From Streptomyces sp. NRRL B-1140 (GTDB lineage: Bacteria; Actinomycetota; Actinomycetes; Streptomycetales; Streptomycetaceae): DNA of 64,000 bases. The stretch is from NCBI RefSeq assembly GCF_001280065.1, contig NZ_LGEA01000136.1, positions 124,001-188,000 of the forward strand, in the 5' to 3' direction. Of the stretch, positions 1 through 8,604 are shown in pieces. A program made the translations under genes and the position numbers. The number at the start of each line of letters is the position of its first letter. The stretch's first letter is position 1. The notes beneath the pieces were generated by a model, which was given only the letters and a program-made list of their open reading frames with translations, had not been told where the DNA came from and searched no databases.

Positions 1-512
1 GCGACTCGCTGGGCGGCATCCTGCACGCCGTCGTCGTGGGTGACATCCAGCCGCCCGCCCAGGCCGGACCACTCCTGCCCGTCGTGCGCGGTCTGCTGGA
101 GCGCGATCCGGACCGGCGGCTGGACGCGGGCCGGGCGGAGCGCATGCTCCGGGCCTTCCGTGACACCGGCCGCATGCCGCCGATGCCGCCGCCCGGGTAC
201 GCGCCGACGGTGGCGGCCGCACCGCGGAGCCGACCGCAGGATCCCGCCGTCCGGCAACCGCCCGTGCCGCCGGTGGACCCGCGGGGGGCGCACCTGCCGG
301 AGGAACCCTTCCTCCGGCAGCCCGCGCGACGCGCCCTCATCGCGGCGCTGCTGGTCGCGGCGATGGCGGGAGCCGGGGTGTCCGCGGCGGCGCTGCTCAG
401 GGACGGGAGCGACGGGGACCTCGGCCCCACGCCGACGCGTACCGCACCGGCCACGCCGAAGACCCCGGCGACGCGGCAGGCCTCCCCGAGCACGTCCGCT
501 CCCACGCCCTGA
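1..512 (+). CDS. Ser/Thr protein kinase, C-terminal part (truncated by window edge)
   Basis: This is the end of a protein kinase whose start lies before the window; the reading frame begins at base 3. The visible part starts in the C-lobe. A segment reading PVVRGLLERDPDRRLDAG is the conserved kinase subdomain XI pattern (a basic 'DPxxR' motif), followed by a helix AERMLRAF. A Pro-rich linker leads to one transmembrane helix (about ALIAALLVAAMAGAGVSAAA). The tail is short and rich in Thr, Pro and Ala, so there is essentially no folded extracellular domain. The topology is that of a membrane Hanks-type (PknB-like) kinase with a very short outer region. It lies upstream of another kinase on the same strand (184-base gap), which suggests a local kinase cluster. 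The substrate is unknown. Confidence 0.85.
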   Translation, partial: DSLGGILHAVVVGDIQPPAQAGPLLPVVRGLLERDPDRRLDAGRAERMLRAFRDTGRMPPMPPPGYAPTVAAAPRSRPQDPAVRQPPVPPVDPRGAHLPEEPFLRQPARRALIAALLVAAMAGAGVSAAALLRDGSDGDLGPTPTRTAPATPKTPATRQASPSTSAPTP

Positions 513-695
513 CCGCCGCAGCCCGTACCGCCTCACCGGCAGAGAAAAGCCCACCCCGACGACCGGCCGAAGACGTGCGGTGGCGAGCGCGGCGATCGCG
601 AACCCGGTCGTCGGCGCGACCTGATCCCGTCGGCCCAACACCCCCGGAAACGGCCCGCGTCGACAGATCGGCGTTCCGCGGGGTACTGATGGGGC

Positions 696-2519
696 ATGAG
701 CAACGACGGGGGCGCGACGGACGACGCCCGGGGCCGGACGGTCGGCGGGCGGTACCGGCTGATCGAGCGCATCGGATCCGGCGCCACGGGCACCGTCTGG
801 CGGGCCCTCGACGAACGGGCGCAGCGTGAAGTGGCCGTCAGACAGCCCCGGTTGCCGGGCGGCCCGGAGGACGAGAGCCACCGGCGGGCAGCCCACCGGC
901 TCCACCGCGAGGCCCGGGCCGCCGCCCGCGTCGACCATCCCGCCGCCGTCACCATCCACGACGTGGTCGTCGAGCCGGAGCGGCGGGACGAACGCCCGGG
1001 CCCCGTCGGCCCCGACGAGCTCGACGCGGCCGAGGCGCTCGACGGACTGCCGTGGATCGTCATGGAGCTGGTCGACGGTGAGTCCCTGCGCGAGAGGCTC
1101 CGACGCGGCCCGGTCGACGCGCCCGAAGCCGCCCGGATCGGCCTCGCCGTCCTCGGTGCGCTGCGCGCCGCGCACTCCGTCGGCATCGTGCACCGGGACG
1201 TGAAGCCCGCCAACGTGCTGCTCGGTTCGGACCGGCGCGTCGTCGTCACCGACTTCGGCATCGGACACGGGCAGAGCGAGGATTCCCGCACGGGGAGCGA
1301 GGCCACGGGGAGCGGGGATTCCCCCACGGGGAGTGGGGCTCCCCGCACCGGGAGCGGGGAGTTCGCCGGCTCGCCGGAGTTCGTCGCGCCCGAGCGGATG
1401 TCGGGCCGTATGGCCGGGCCCGCCTCCGACCTGTGGTCCCTGGGAGCTCTGCTGTACGCGGCCGTCGAGGGCTCGTCCCCCTTCCTGCGGACCACGCCGG
1501 AGGCCACGCTCGCCGCGGTCCTCGCCGCCGAAGCGCCCGAACCGACCCGGGCCGGGCCCCTCGGGCCGCTGATCGCCCGACTGCTGGTGCCGGACCCCGA
1601 CCGGCGGCCGGACACGGAGGAGGTAGCGAAGGCTCTGGAGGCGGTGGCCGGACCGGCAGGGGCCGAGGCACCCCGGGCGGCCGAGCACACGGGCCACCCC
1701 GCCGACCGGGCCGCACGACGGCCCGCGCCGGGGCGTGCCGCCCCCCGCATCCCGGTGCCCGCCGCAGGCTCCGGCCCGCTCACCCCGGTGCAGGCCGCAG
1801 AATCCGCTCCGGTGCCCGCGGGTGTGGGACCGGGGGCGGACGCGGCCGCGGGCACCGGGCCGGACGCCGCGCAGCAGTACGACTCCATACCCCCCGCGCA
1901 GCAACTTCCCCACCCGGCGGTGCGGCAAGACCCCCTGCCCCCCAAGCGCCAGAGCCTCCTGCGCCCCGGTCCCCTCGCCCTGCTCTCCGCGTTGCTCGCC
2001 GGTGGCGCGGGAGCCGTCACCCAACTCGCCGACACATCCAGCGCGGAGACTGCCGGACAGGCCGCCGACGTGACCGACGCCTGGACCCCGCACGCCGAGC
2101 CGGACATGGCGGCCGTCCTCCACCTCCCCGGCCACTATCGCCTCCTCGGCCGGACCGGCGGCGCGGCCGGCCAGCCCCGCACGGCCCTCTACGGCGACAC
2201 GCGGACCGGCACGATCCAGGTCCGCCTGCTCGCCTGGGACAGGGCCCCGGCCGCACCGATGGAGCAGGCCGGAACGCACGACTCCGGCGGCGAGACCCGG
2301 TACGCACGCACCAGCGTCCAAGGCCACGAGGCCGCCCTCGCCGACACCACGTACCGTCGGGGCGAGACCTCCAGGCGGGTCATGCGGATGGTCGTCCGCA
2401 CCGGCGACGACCGCATGTACGAACTGCGCGTCGACATGCCCAAAGGCACACCGCAGGAGAAGGAGGGCACTTCGGTGTTCGAGGGGGCCCGGGAACGGCT
2501 CGGGATCGTAAAAGGCTGA
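696..2519 (+). CDS. Membrane Ser/Thr protein kinase with VAVR in place of VAIK
   Basis: 607-aa Hanks-type kinase. The glycine loop is IGSGATGTV (about residues 26-34), the catalytic loop HRDVKPANVLL (D168), the DFG motif at 186-188 and the APE motif at 231-233. The beta-3 motif that normally carries the ATP-anchoring lysine (VAIK) reads VAVRQP: residue 49 is Arg, encoded by the rare codon AGA. The activation segment is expanded with a TGSG-type low-complexity repeat (about 196-222). After the kinase domain comes a Pro/Ala-rich juxtamembrane region, one transmembrane helix near residue 430, and an extracellular domain of about 150 residues that I do not recognise. The ATG at 696 was chosen because the kinase fold starts 20 residues later. 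It may be an active kinase with relocated lysine function or a low-activity one; sequence alone cannot decide. Confidence 0.9.
   Translation: MSNDGGATDDARGRTVGGRYRLIERIGSGATGTVWRALDERAQREVAVRQPRLPGGPEDESHRRAAHRLHREARAAARVDHPAAVTIHDVVVEPERRDERPGPVGPDELDAAEALDGLPWIVMELVDGESLRERLRRGPVDAPEAARIGLAVLGALRAAHSVGIVHRDVKPANVLLGSDRRVVVTDFGIGHGQSEDSRTGSEATGSGDSPTGSGAPRTGSGEFAGSPEFVAPERMSGRMAGPASDLWSLGALLYAAVEGSSPFLRTTPEATLAAVLAAEAPEPTRAGPLGPLIARLLVPDPDRRPDTEEVAKALEAVAGPAGAEAPRAAEHTGHPADRAARRPAPGRAAPRIPVPAAGSGPLTPVQAAESAPVPAGVGPGADAAAGTGPDAAQQYDSIPPAQQLPHPAVRQDPLPPKRQSLLRPGPLALLSALLAGGAGAVTQLADTSSAETAGQAADVTDAWTPHAEPDMAAVLHLPGHYRLLGRTGGAAGQPRTALYGDTRTGTIQVRLLAWDRAPAAPMEQAGTHDSGGETRYARTSVQGHEAALADTTYRRGETSRRVMRMVVRTGDDRMYELRVDMPKGTPQEKEGTSVFEGARERLGIVKG
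1281..1361 (+). repeat. TGSG-type repeat inside the kinase activation loop
   Basis: The DNA repeats a unit close to CCACGGGGAGYGRGG about four times within the coding region. It encodes a TGSEATGSGDSPTGSGAP-type stretch between DFG and APE. The repeat keeps the frame and lengthens the activation segment by roughly 25 residues compared with typical PknB-family kinases. It adds several Ser and Thr residues where autophosphorylation normally occurs. Confidence 0.7.
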
Positions 2520-2654
2520 AACATCCCGGCGTCACCGCACAACGTCCTGATCAGCGCGTTTGTTGCCAGCAGTCACTGGCGTCGTGTGTGTACTCGGTGA
2601 AGCCGTATTACCGACGGGTACCCAAAGCCCCCGCCGCCGCATACCCTGCGGCTC

Positions 2655-4292
2655 ATGACGGACGCGCAGGCCACCGAGAAGACGGCAGAGACCGGCACGG
2701 CACAGACCGGTACGAACCCCCTCGCCCCCGCACCGGAGGGCGCCCGCACCGCCGCGGACGTGGTCACGCCCGAGCTGGTCGCCCAGCTCACCAAGGGGGT
2801 GGTCGGCTCCGGCCGGACCGCCAACCACACGCCGCTCACCGGCGAGAAGCTGGCCGACCTTCCGGAGTCGACGCCCGAGGACGTGGCGACGGCCTTCGAA
2901 CTCGCCCGTGCCGCCCAGGCCGTGTGGGCGCAGACCTCCGTCCGGCAGCGCGCCGCCGTCCTGCTCCGCTTCCACGACCTGGTGCTGGAGCGCCAGGCCG
3001 AGGTGCTCGACCTGATCCAGCTGGAGACCGGCAAGGCCCGCCTGCACGCCCACGAGGAGGTGCAGGCCGTCGCGGTCGCCGCCCGGCACTACGGCCGCAA
3101 GGCCCCCGCGTACCTCCGTCCCAAGCGGCACGCCGGTGCCATGCCGACCCTCACCAAGGTCACCGAACTGCGCCATCCGCGCGGTGTCGTGGGCCAGATC
3201 GCCCCCTGGAACTACCCGCTGGAACTGTCGGTGGGCGACGCCCTCCCGGCCTTCGCCGCGGGCAACGCGGTCGTCATGAAGCCGGACACGGAGACCTGCC
3301 TCACCGCCCTGTGGGCCCGTGACCTGCTCGTCGAGGCCGGTCTGCCCGCCGACGTCTTCCAGGTCGTCCTGGGCGACGGCCCGGTCGTCGGCCCCGAGGT
3401 CGTCCGGCACGCCGACTACGTCTCCTTCACCGGCTCCACCCGTACCGGCCGCGAGGTCGCCCAGGGCGCCGCCGCCCGGCTGATCGGCGTCTCGCTCGAA
3501 CTCGGCGGGAAGAACCCCATGCTGGTCCTGGAGGACGCCGACATCGAGAAGGCCGCGGCCGGCGCCGTGCGTGCCTGCTTCTCCTCCGCCGGCCAGCTCT
3601 GCATCTCCATCGAGCGGCTCTACGTCCACGAGTCGATCGCGGACGCCTTCCTGGAGCGCTTCGCCGCCCGGACGAAGGCGATGCGCCTCGGCACCTCCCT
3701 GGCGTACGGCGCCGACATGGGCTCCCTGGTCGGCGAGCGCCAGCTCGAGACGGTCACGCGGCACGTGGAGGAGGCGGTCGCCAAGGGCGCGAAGGTCGTC
3801 GCCGGTGGAGTGGCCCGCCCCGACATCGGACCCTACTTCTTCGAGCCGACGATCCTCGACGGCGTCGTCACGGACATGTCCGTCTGCGGCGAGGAGACCT
3901 TCGGCCCGGTCGTCTCGGTCTACCGCTTCACCGACGAGGACGAGGTGATCGAGCGCGCCAACGCGACCGCCTACGGTCTGAACGCCTCGGTCTGGACGAA
4001 GAACGGCCGCCGCGGCCTGGAGGTCGCCGGCCGTCTGCGTACCGGCACGGTCAACATCAACGAGGGCTACGCACCCGCGTACGGCAGCGTCCAGTCGCCC
4101 ATGGGCGGGATGAAGGACTCGGGCCTCGGCCGCCGTCACGGCTCCGAGGGCATCCTGAAGTACACCGAGGCCCAGACGGTCGCCCACCAGCGAGTCCTCC
4201 CGATGGCCCCCTCCCTGGGGATGGACGACGAGAAGTACGCCCAGTTCATGAGCAGGAGCCTCCGCCTGATGAAGGCGTTCCGGTTCCGGTAG
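2655..4292 (+). CDS. gabD2: Succinic semialdehyde dehydrogenase
   Basis: 545-aa aldehyde dehydrogenase that would oxidise succinic semialdehyde to succinate with NAD(P)+, feeding GABA carbon into the TCA cycle in the cytosol. Family landmarks are present: the APWNYPLELSVGDALPA cofactor segment, VSFTGSTRTGREVAQ, the general-base region LELGGKNPML, and the catalytic Cys in SSAGQLCISIERLYV. The N-terminal extension of about 45 residues is rich in Thr, Ala and Pro and is usual in actinomycete GabD2-type proteins. The ATG at 2655 has no clear Shine-Dalgarno. A TACCCT hexamer ends nine bases upstream, so the mRNA may be leaderless. The GMC oxidoreductase follows after 38 bases, so the two may be cotranscribed. 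Substrate assignment is by family resemblance; another semialdehyde is possible. Confidence 0.85.
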   Translation: MTDAQATEKTAETGTAQTGTNPLAPAPEGARTAADVVTPELVAQLTKGVVGSGRTANHTPLTGEKLADLPESTPEDVATAFELARAAQAVWAQTSVRQRAAVLLRFHDLVLERQAEVLDLIQLETGKARLHAHEEVQAVAVAARHYGRKAPAYLRPKRHAGAMPTLTKVTELRHPRGVVGQIAPWNYPLELSVGDALPAFAAGNAVVMKPDTETCLTALWARDLLVEAGLPADVFQVVLGDGPVVGPEVVRHADYVSFTGSTRTGREVAQGAAARLIGVSLELGGKNPMLVLEDADIEKAAAGAVRACFSSAGQLCISIERLYVHESIADAFLERFAARTKAMRLGTSLAYGADMGSLVGERQLETVTRHVEEAVAKGAKVVAGGVARPDIGPYFFEPTILDGVVTDMSVCGEETFGPVVSVYRFTDEDEVIERANATAYGLNASVWTKNGRRGLEVAGRLRTGTVNINEGYAPAYGSVQSPMGGMKDSGLGRRHGSEGILKYTEAQTVAHQRVLPMAPSLGMDDEKYAQFMSRSLRLMKAFRFR

Positions 4293-4330
4293 ACGACCCT
4301 CGCATCAGCCACTCGAAGGGGAGACGGCAC

Positions 4331-6118
4331 GTGCCTCAGGACGCTTACGACTACGACGTCATCGTCGTCGGCTCCGGCTTCGGCGGGTCGGTGACCGCCC
4401 TGCGCCTCACCGAGAAGGGCTACCGCGTCGGCGTCCTGGAGGCAGGCCGCCGCTTCACCCGCGAAACCCTGCCGAAGAACTCCTGGGACCTCAAGAACTA
4501 CCTCTGGGCGCCGAAACTCGGCATGTACGGAATCCAGCGCATCCATCTGCTGGGCAACGTCATGGTCCTGGCGGGCGCGGGTGTCGGCGGTGGCTCCCTC
4601 AACTACGCCAACACCCTGTACGTCCCGCCGAAGCCGTTCTTCGAGGACCCCCAGTGGCGTGACATCACCGACTGGCAGGACGAGCTGGCGCCGTACTACG
4701 ACCAAGCCCGGCGCATGCTCGGCGTACGGCTCAACCCGACCATGACCCCGTCGGACGTCCATCTCAAGGCGGCGGCGGAGCGGATGGGATGCGGTGACTC
4801 CTTCCACATGGCCCCGGTCGGTGTCTTCTTCGGCGACGGCGAGGACGCCGACGGCTCGGCGAAGGCCAAGCCGGGCCAGGAGGTGCCCGACCCGTACTTC
4901 GGAGGGGCGGGACCGTCCCGCAAGGCCTGCGCGGAGTGCGGCGAGTGCATGACCGGCTGCCGTCACGGGGCGAAGAACACCCTCAACGAGAACTACCTGC
5001 ACCTCGCGGAGAAGGCCGGCGCGGTCGTCCACCCCATGACGACGGTCGTCTCGGTCACCGACGACTCGCGCGGCGGCTACGCCGTCGCCACCCTGCCCAC
5101 CGACGACCGGGGCAGGAAGAAGGGCCGCACCTTCACGGCCCGCCGTGTCGTCCTCGCCGCCGGCACCTACGGCACCCAGACCCTGCTGCACCGCATGAAG
5201 GAGGGCGGCCAACTGCCGTACCTCTCGCCCCGGCTTGGCGAGCTGACCCGCACCAACTCCGAGGCGCTGGTCGGCGCCCAGACCGACGACCGGCGCTACC
5301 GCAAGGCGCACGGCGCGCCGAAGGCCGACTTCACGCGGGGCGTGGCCATCACGTCCTCGATCCACCCCGACGCCGACACCCACATCGAGCCGGTCCGCTA
5401 CGGCAAGGGCTCCAACTCGATGGGCGGACTGTCCATCCTGCAGGTCCCCTACGCCGGGACGGACTCGGGCCCGTCACGGGTGCTGGGCTTCCTCGCCCAC
5501 GCGGCGAAACACCCCTTGCTGGTGCTGCGCTCCCTGTCCAACCGCCGCTGGTCGGAGCGGACCATCATCGGCCTGGTGATGCAGTCGCTGGACAACTCCC
5601 TGACGACGTACGTGAAGCAGTCGGGAATCGGCCGCGGTCTGCTCACCGCCCGCCAGGGCCACGGCGCCCCCAACCCCAAGCAGATAAAGGCCGCGACGGA
5701 GGGCGCGTCGGCACTGGCCGCCGAGATCAACGGCTTCGCGGGTTCCAATGTCGGTGAGCTGATGGGCACCCCGCTCACCGCCCACTTCCTGGGCGGCTGC
5801 CCCATCGGGGACTCCCGCGAGACCGGCGTGATCGACCCGTACCACCGCCTCTACGGCCACCCCGGCATCTCGGTCGTCGACGGGGCGGCGGTCTCCGCCA
5901 ACCTGGGCGTCAACCCGTCCCTCACCATCACCGCCCAGGCCGAGCGGGCGATGTCGTACTGGCCCAACAAGGGCGAGCCCGACCCGCGCCCGAAGCAGGG
6001 CACGGCCTACGAGCGGCTCCAGCCGGTCGAGCCGAAGTCCCCGGCGGTCCCGGCGGAGGCGTTCGGCGCGCTGCGGCTGCCGTTCCTCGGCATGCCGACG
6101 GTCCCGCCGAAGAGCTGA
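4331..6118 (+). CDS. GMC-family FAD oxidoreductase (cholesterol-oxidase-like)
   Basis: 595-aa flavoprotein. The N-terminus reads YDVIVVGSGFGGSVTALRL, the Rossmann GxGxxG dinucleotide-binding motif, with the acidic LEAG strand end at about residue 35. A mid-section has paired cysteines (ACAECGECMTGC) followed by HGAKNTLNENYL, a pattern shared with cholesterol oxidase and related GMC enzymes rather than choline dehydrogenases. The C-terminal signature is GISVVDGAAVSANLGVNPSLTITAQAERA. No signal peptide is evident, so it is predicted intracellular. The start is GTG at 4331, preceded by the ribosome site AAGGGGAG. A perfect 15-bp terminator hairpin follows. The substrate (sterol or other alcohol) cannot be told from sequence. 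Confidence 0.85.
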   Translation: MPQDAYDYDVIVVGSGFGGSVTALRLTEKGYRVGVLEAGRRFTRETLPKNSWDLKNYLWAPKLGMYGIQRIHLLGNVMVLAGAGVGGGSLNYANTLYVPPKPFFEDPQWRDITDWQDELAPYYDQARRMLGVRLNPTMTPSDVHLKAAAERMGCGDSFHMAPVGVFFGDGEDADGSAKAKPGQEVPDPYFGGAGPSRKACAECGECMTGCRHGAKNTLNENYLHLAEKAGAVVHPMTTVVSVTDDSRGGYAVATLPTDDRGRKKGRTFTARRVVLAAGTYGTQTLLHRMKEGGQLPYLSPRLGELTRTNSEALVGAQTDDRRYRKAHGAPKADFTRGVAITSSIHPDADTHIEPVRYGKGSNSMGGLSILQVPYAGTDSGPSRVLGFLAHAAKHPLLVLRSLSNRRWSERTIIGLVMQSLDNSLTTYVKQSGIGRGLLTARQGHGAPNPKQIKAATEGASALAAEINGFAGSNVGELMGTPLTAHFLGGCPIGDSRETGVIDPYHRLYGHPGISVVDGAAVSANLGVNPSLTITAQAERAMSYWPNKGEPDPRPKQGTAYERLQPVEPKSPAVPAEAFGALRLPFLGMPTVPPKS

Positions 6119-6132
6119 GGCCCTCGGACAAC

Positions 6133-6176
6133 AGAAGAGGGACCTGCACCCCCCTCCGAGCGCAGGTCCCTCTTCT
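6133..6176. terminator. Bidirectional terminator hairpin
   Basis: Perfect 15-bp inverted repeat, AGAAGAGGGACCTGC at 6133-6147 pairing with 6162-6176, with a 14-base loop. It sits between convergent genes ending at 6118 and 6209, so it can serve both. Confidence 0.85.
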
Positions 6177-6208
6177 GCTTGGTGCCGCGGCCTGTCGGCC
6201 GCCGTGGC

Positions 6209-7195
6209 TTACGCCTCGGCGCCGGCCTTGCGGCGACGGACCACGAAGATCGTGCCGGCACCGGCGACGACCGCGGCACCGCCGACGAGGCTGATCATCG
6301 GCAGGGCGGAGCTGGAGCCGGTCTCGGCGAGGCTGCCGGTGACCTCCGGCGTGTTGCCGCTCGGCTTCTCGTCGGTGACGGGCGCCTTGCCGCCTTCCTG
6401 CGGCTTGGTGCCGTCGGTGTCCGTACCGGCGGAGACGATCTGGAACTTGTACGACACGTCGCCGAAGCCGGTGCACTCGGCGTCGTTGTCGCCGTAGATC
6501 GTCGCGCCGAGCGAGAAGCCGGCGCCCACCGGGGCGGACTTGCTGACGTTGAGGCGCAGCGGGATGTCGACCTCGTAGCCGGGCTTCAGCTCGTCGGTGT
6601 AGCCGACGTAACCGACCGCGTAGCCGCCCTCGTCGAGGTCGGCCCAGGTCTTGCTGTCGGGGTCATAGGCCTGGAGCCTGACCTGCTTGCTGGTGAACAG
6701 CTCCTCGCCGTTCTTGTCGGGGGAGGCCCCGGCGAAGAAGTCGAGGTCGTTCAGGGTGGAGTCGGAGTTGTTGAGCACGTTCAGCGAGAACTTGTGCCAG
6801 CCGCTGCCCGCCGCGATCTTGCCGGGCAGGCCGGAGATGCCGACGTCGACCTTGGTGTCCTCACACACGGAGGGCTCGGGGTCGGGGGACTCCGACTCCT
6901 CCGGCTCGGAGGCGCTGGGGGCGGGGGAGGACTCGCTCGCGGAGGCGCTCGGCGAGCTGGACGTCTCGGGAGCGGACTCGCTCGCGGACGCGCTCGGAGC
7001 CGGCGTGGTGCTCTCGGCGGGCGTGGACTCGGAAGCGGAAGGCGAGGCCGAGGTCTCGGGAGCGGACTCGCTCACGGACGCGCTCGGCGTAGGCGTGGTG
7101 TCGTCGGTCGCGTACGCGGCCGGTGCCGCGAGCAGTGCCACCGGGGCTATGACCGCCGTAGCGGCCGCTGCTGCCATGGCGCGGCGAAGCTTCAT
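6209..7195 (-). CDS. Sortase-anchored cell-wall surface protein (LAETG motif)
   Basis: 328-aa secreted protein. A signal peptide starts MKLRRAMAAAAATAVIAPVA and ends near AYA. An Asp/Thr/Pro/Ser/Glu-rich stalk with SASESAPETS-type repeats follows (about residues 30-110). A globular domain with a single visible Cys pair (SVCEDTKVD and DAECTGFGD) comes next. The C-terminus is a classical sorting signal: LAETG at residue 289, a hydrophobic helix, then RRRK. LAxTG is the class E sortase motif used by Streptomyces SrtE enzymes, so the protein should be linked to peptidoglycan. The ATG at 7195 was chosen over upstream in-frame starts because it begins the signal peptide and has GAGG just upstream. 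The globular domain is unidentified. An extracellular adhesin or hyphal surface role is only inference. Confidence 0.85.
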   Translation of the reverse strand: MKLRRAMAAAAATAVIAPVALLAAPAAYATDDTTPTPSASVSESAPETSASPSASESTPAESTTPAPSASASESAPETSSSPSASASESSPAPSASEPEESESPDPEPSVCEDTKVDVGISGLPGKIAAGSGWHKFSLNVLNNSDSTLNDLDFFAGASPDKNGEELFTSKQVRLQAYDPDSKTWADLDEGGYAVGYVGYTDELKPGYEVDIPLRLNVSKSAPVGAGFSLGATIYGDNDAECTGFGDVSYKFQIVSAGTDTDGTKPQEGGKAPVTDEKPSGNTPEVTGSLAETGSSSALPMISLVGGAAVVAGAGTIFVVRRRKAGAEA

Positions 7196-7215
7196 GAAGA
7201 CCTCGGAGAGTCCGG

Positions 7216-7236
7216 CGTACCGCGCGATGCGGTACG
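7216..7236 (-). promoter_or_regulatory. 5'-UTR hairpin before the LAETG protein
   Basis: Perfect 8-bp inverted repeat CGTACCGC / GCGGTACG with a 5-base loop, about 20 bases upstream of the ATG at 7195. It could be a translational control element or an operator. Confidence 0.4.
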
Positions 7237-7306
7237 AACGTTGGGGGAGGCCTCCGCGTGTGGGGCGCGGGAGTGGCCCTTGGTTCGGCAGGTTTGATCC
7301 GTGAAA

Positions 7307-7336
7307 CCTGTGAATGGTTGTGCTGGCATTCACAGG
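7307..7336. promoter_or_regulatory. 10-bp inverted repeat in the divergent promoter region
   Basis: CCTGTGAATG at 7307-7316 and CATTCACAGG at 7327-7336 form a perfect repeat with a 10-base spacer, followed on the + strand by an ATTTTTAT run. It lies between the LAETG gene and the gene at 7410. It resembles either an operator or a Rho-independent terminator of a short transcript. Confidence 0.45.
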
Positions 7337-7371
7337 ATTTTTATGTGGGCTGAGTCACATCCGCGACCTTC

Positions 7372-7401
7372 TTGTGAAGGCGCCTCCCGCACGCTTAGAT
7401 C
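7372..7401 (+). promoter_or_regulatory. Predicted vegetative promoter of the gene at 7410
   Basis: TTGTGA (7372-7377) and TAGATC (7396-7401) are separated by 18 bases, close to the HrdB consensus. The -10 ends eight bases before the ATG at 7410, so the transcript would be leaderless or nearly so. Confidence 0.5.
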
Positions 7402-7409
7402 TTCACTTC

Positions 7410-8540
7410 ATGTCTGAAAAGCCGTCCGACGACCAGCCGTCGGCCTCTGAGATCCCCGATGACGTCTGGGAGCGGTTCACCCGCGACACCGAACGGGACA
7501 TCCGCTCCTCCGCGCCGAAGGAACCGTCCGCGCGGGCCCGCATGGTGACCGAGCGGCTGCGTGAACAGGACGCCCGGGGTGAGTCGCCTCCCGGATGGCG
7601 TACCGGCCCGACGAGCGACCGAGCGGCCCCGCGCCGCAAGCTGTGGACCGTGCTCGGAGTGACCGTCGCGGCCGCCGTGGCGCTGGTGGCGCTGAAGCCG
7701 TCGTTGCTGCCGGGTGATCCGTTAGGCACCGCGGAGTCCGAGGCCGCCGGGGCCTCGCCGCTGCCCGCGGAGACGGCGGCGCCGACCGCCGCGCCCGGTG
7801 CGTCGGATCCGGAAAAACCCACCCTGGACCGGCCGTTCGCCGGTTCCCCGGCTCTGCGCTGGGCCGACGGCGCAGCCGGCATCGTCCTGCCCGAGGCGAA
7901 AGCCGTCGGCCCGGTGTCCGAGGACCGGGTGCAACAGGCGCTGAAGCTGACGAAACAACTGCTGGTGGCGACCAACCTCGACCCGAAGACGGTGCGCGGG
8001 GCGCGTCCCGCGGCCGTGTTCTCCCTGCTCGACCCCAAGCAGCCCGAGCTCTTCGGCGAACTGAACAGCATGCTGCGCTCCCCGAGCAGGGAACACGACC
8101 CGGTGACGGTGTTCAGCCGCTTCGACCCCGACGAGGTCCGGCCGGCCGGTGACGTGATCAAGGTCCGCGGGCGCATGACGTTCGAGAAGGGCTCGCAGGG
8201 AGGCGTGGCCGTGCGCGCCGACTACACCTTCGTCTACCCCCTCGTGCGGGCCGACGGCCCTCCCGAGGTCGCCCGCACCATCGTGCGCAGGGTCCTCGAC
8301 GTCGAACTCGCCGACCCGTCCCGGTACCGGGTCACGCCGGGCAGGCTGCTGCTCGTGAAGTACGACCAGGAGATAGGCAATTCCTCCTGCGACGTCTACG
8401 ACGGCTACCTGCACCCGGGGTTCCCGTCGAGCCGGTCCGAGGGCCCGGACCCGAGCGGCCCGACGGTGGACCCGTACGACCGGAGCAAGGACATCGAGCA
8501 GGGCGACGGTGGCCACTGCGGGACGCTGACCCGCTCCTGA
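7410..8540 (+). CDS. Unrecognised membrane-anchored protein
   Basis: 376 aa. The first 80 residues are cytoplasmic, charged and Ser/Glu/Arg-rich (SAPKEPSARARMVTERLREQD). One transmembrane helix follows at about residues 90-110 (LWTVLGVTVAAAVALVAL). The rest, about 260 residues, would be outside the cell and starts with an Ala/Pro/Thr-rich linker. The folded part contains DRVQQALKLTKQLLVATNLDP and a stretch ending HPGFPSSRSEGPDPSG, with two cysteines (SSCDVYDG and GGHCGTLT). I recognise no domain. The ATG at 7410 is preferred over an in-frame start at 7314 because the promoter-like -10 lies between them. A strong terminator follows. The general layout resembles many actinomycete anchored lipid- or wall-associated proteins of unknown role. 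Confidence 0.7.
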   Translation: MSEKPSDDQPSASEIPDDVWERFTRDTERDIRSSAPKEPSARARMVTERLREQDARGESPPGWRTGPTSDRAAPRRKLWTVLGVTVAAAVALVALKPSLLPGDPLGTAESEAAGASPLPAETAAPTAAPGASDPEKPTLDRPFAGSPALRWADGAAGIVLPEAKAVGPVSEDRVQQALKLTKQLLVATNLDPKTVRGARPAAVFSLLDPKQPELFGELNSMLRSPSREHDPVTVFSRFDPDEVRPAGDVIKVRGRMTFEKGSQGGVAVRADYTFVYPLVRADGPPEVARTIVRRVLDVELADPSRYRVTPGRLLLVKYDQEIGNSSCDVYDGYLHPGFPSSRSEGPDPSGPTVDPYDRSKDIEQGDGGHCGTLTRS

Positions 8541-8567
8541 GCGGAGTGCCGAAGGCGCAAGCAGGGC

Positions 8568-8602
8568 GAAGGGCCCCGCGGGGTGGAGCCGCGGGGCCCT
8601 TC
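8568..8602. terminator. Terminator hairpin
   Basis: Stem AAGGGCCCCGCG (8569-8580) pairs perfectly with 8590-8601, extended by one G-C pair, with a 9-base loop and TTCTTCTCG after it. Confidence 0.8.
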
Positions 8603-8604
8603 TT

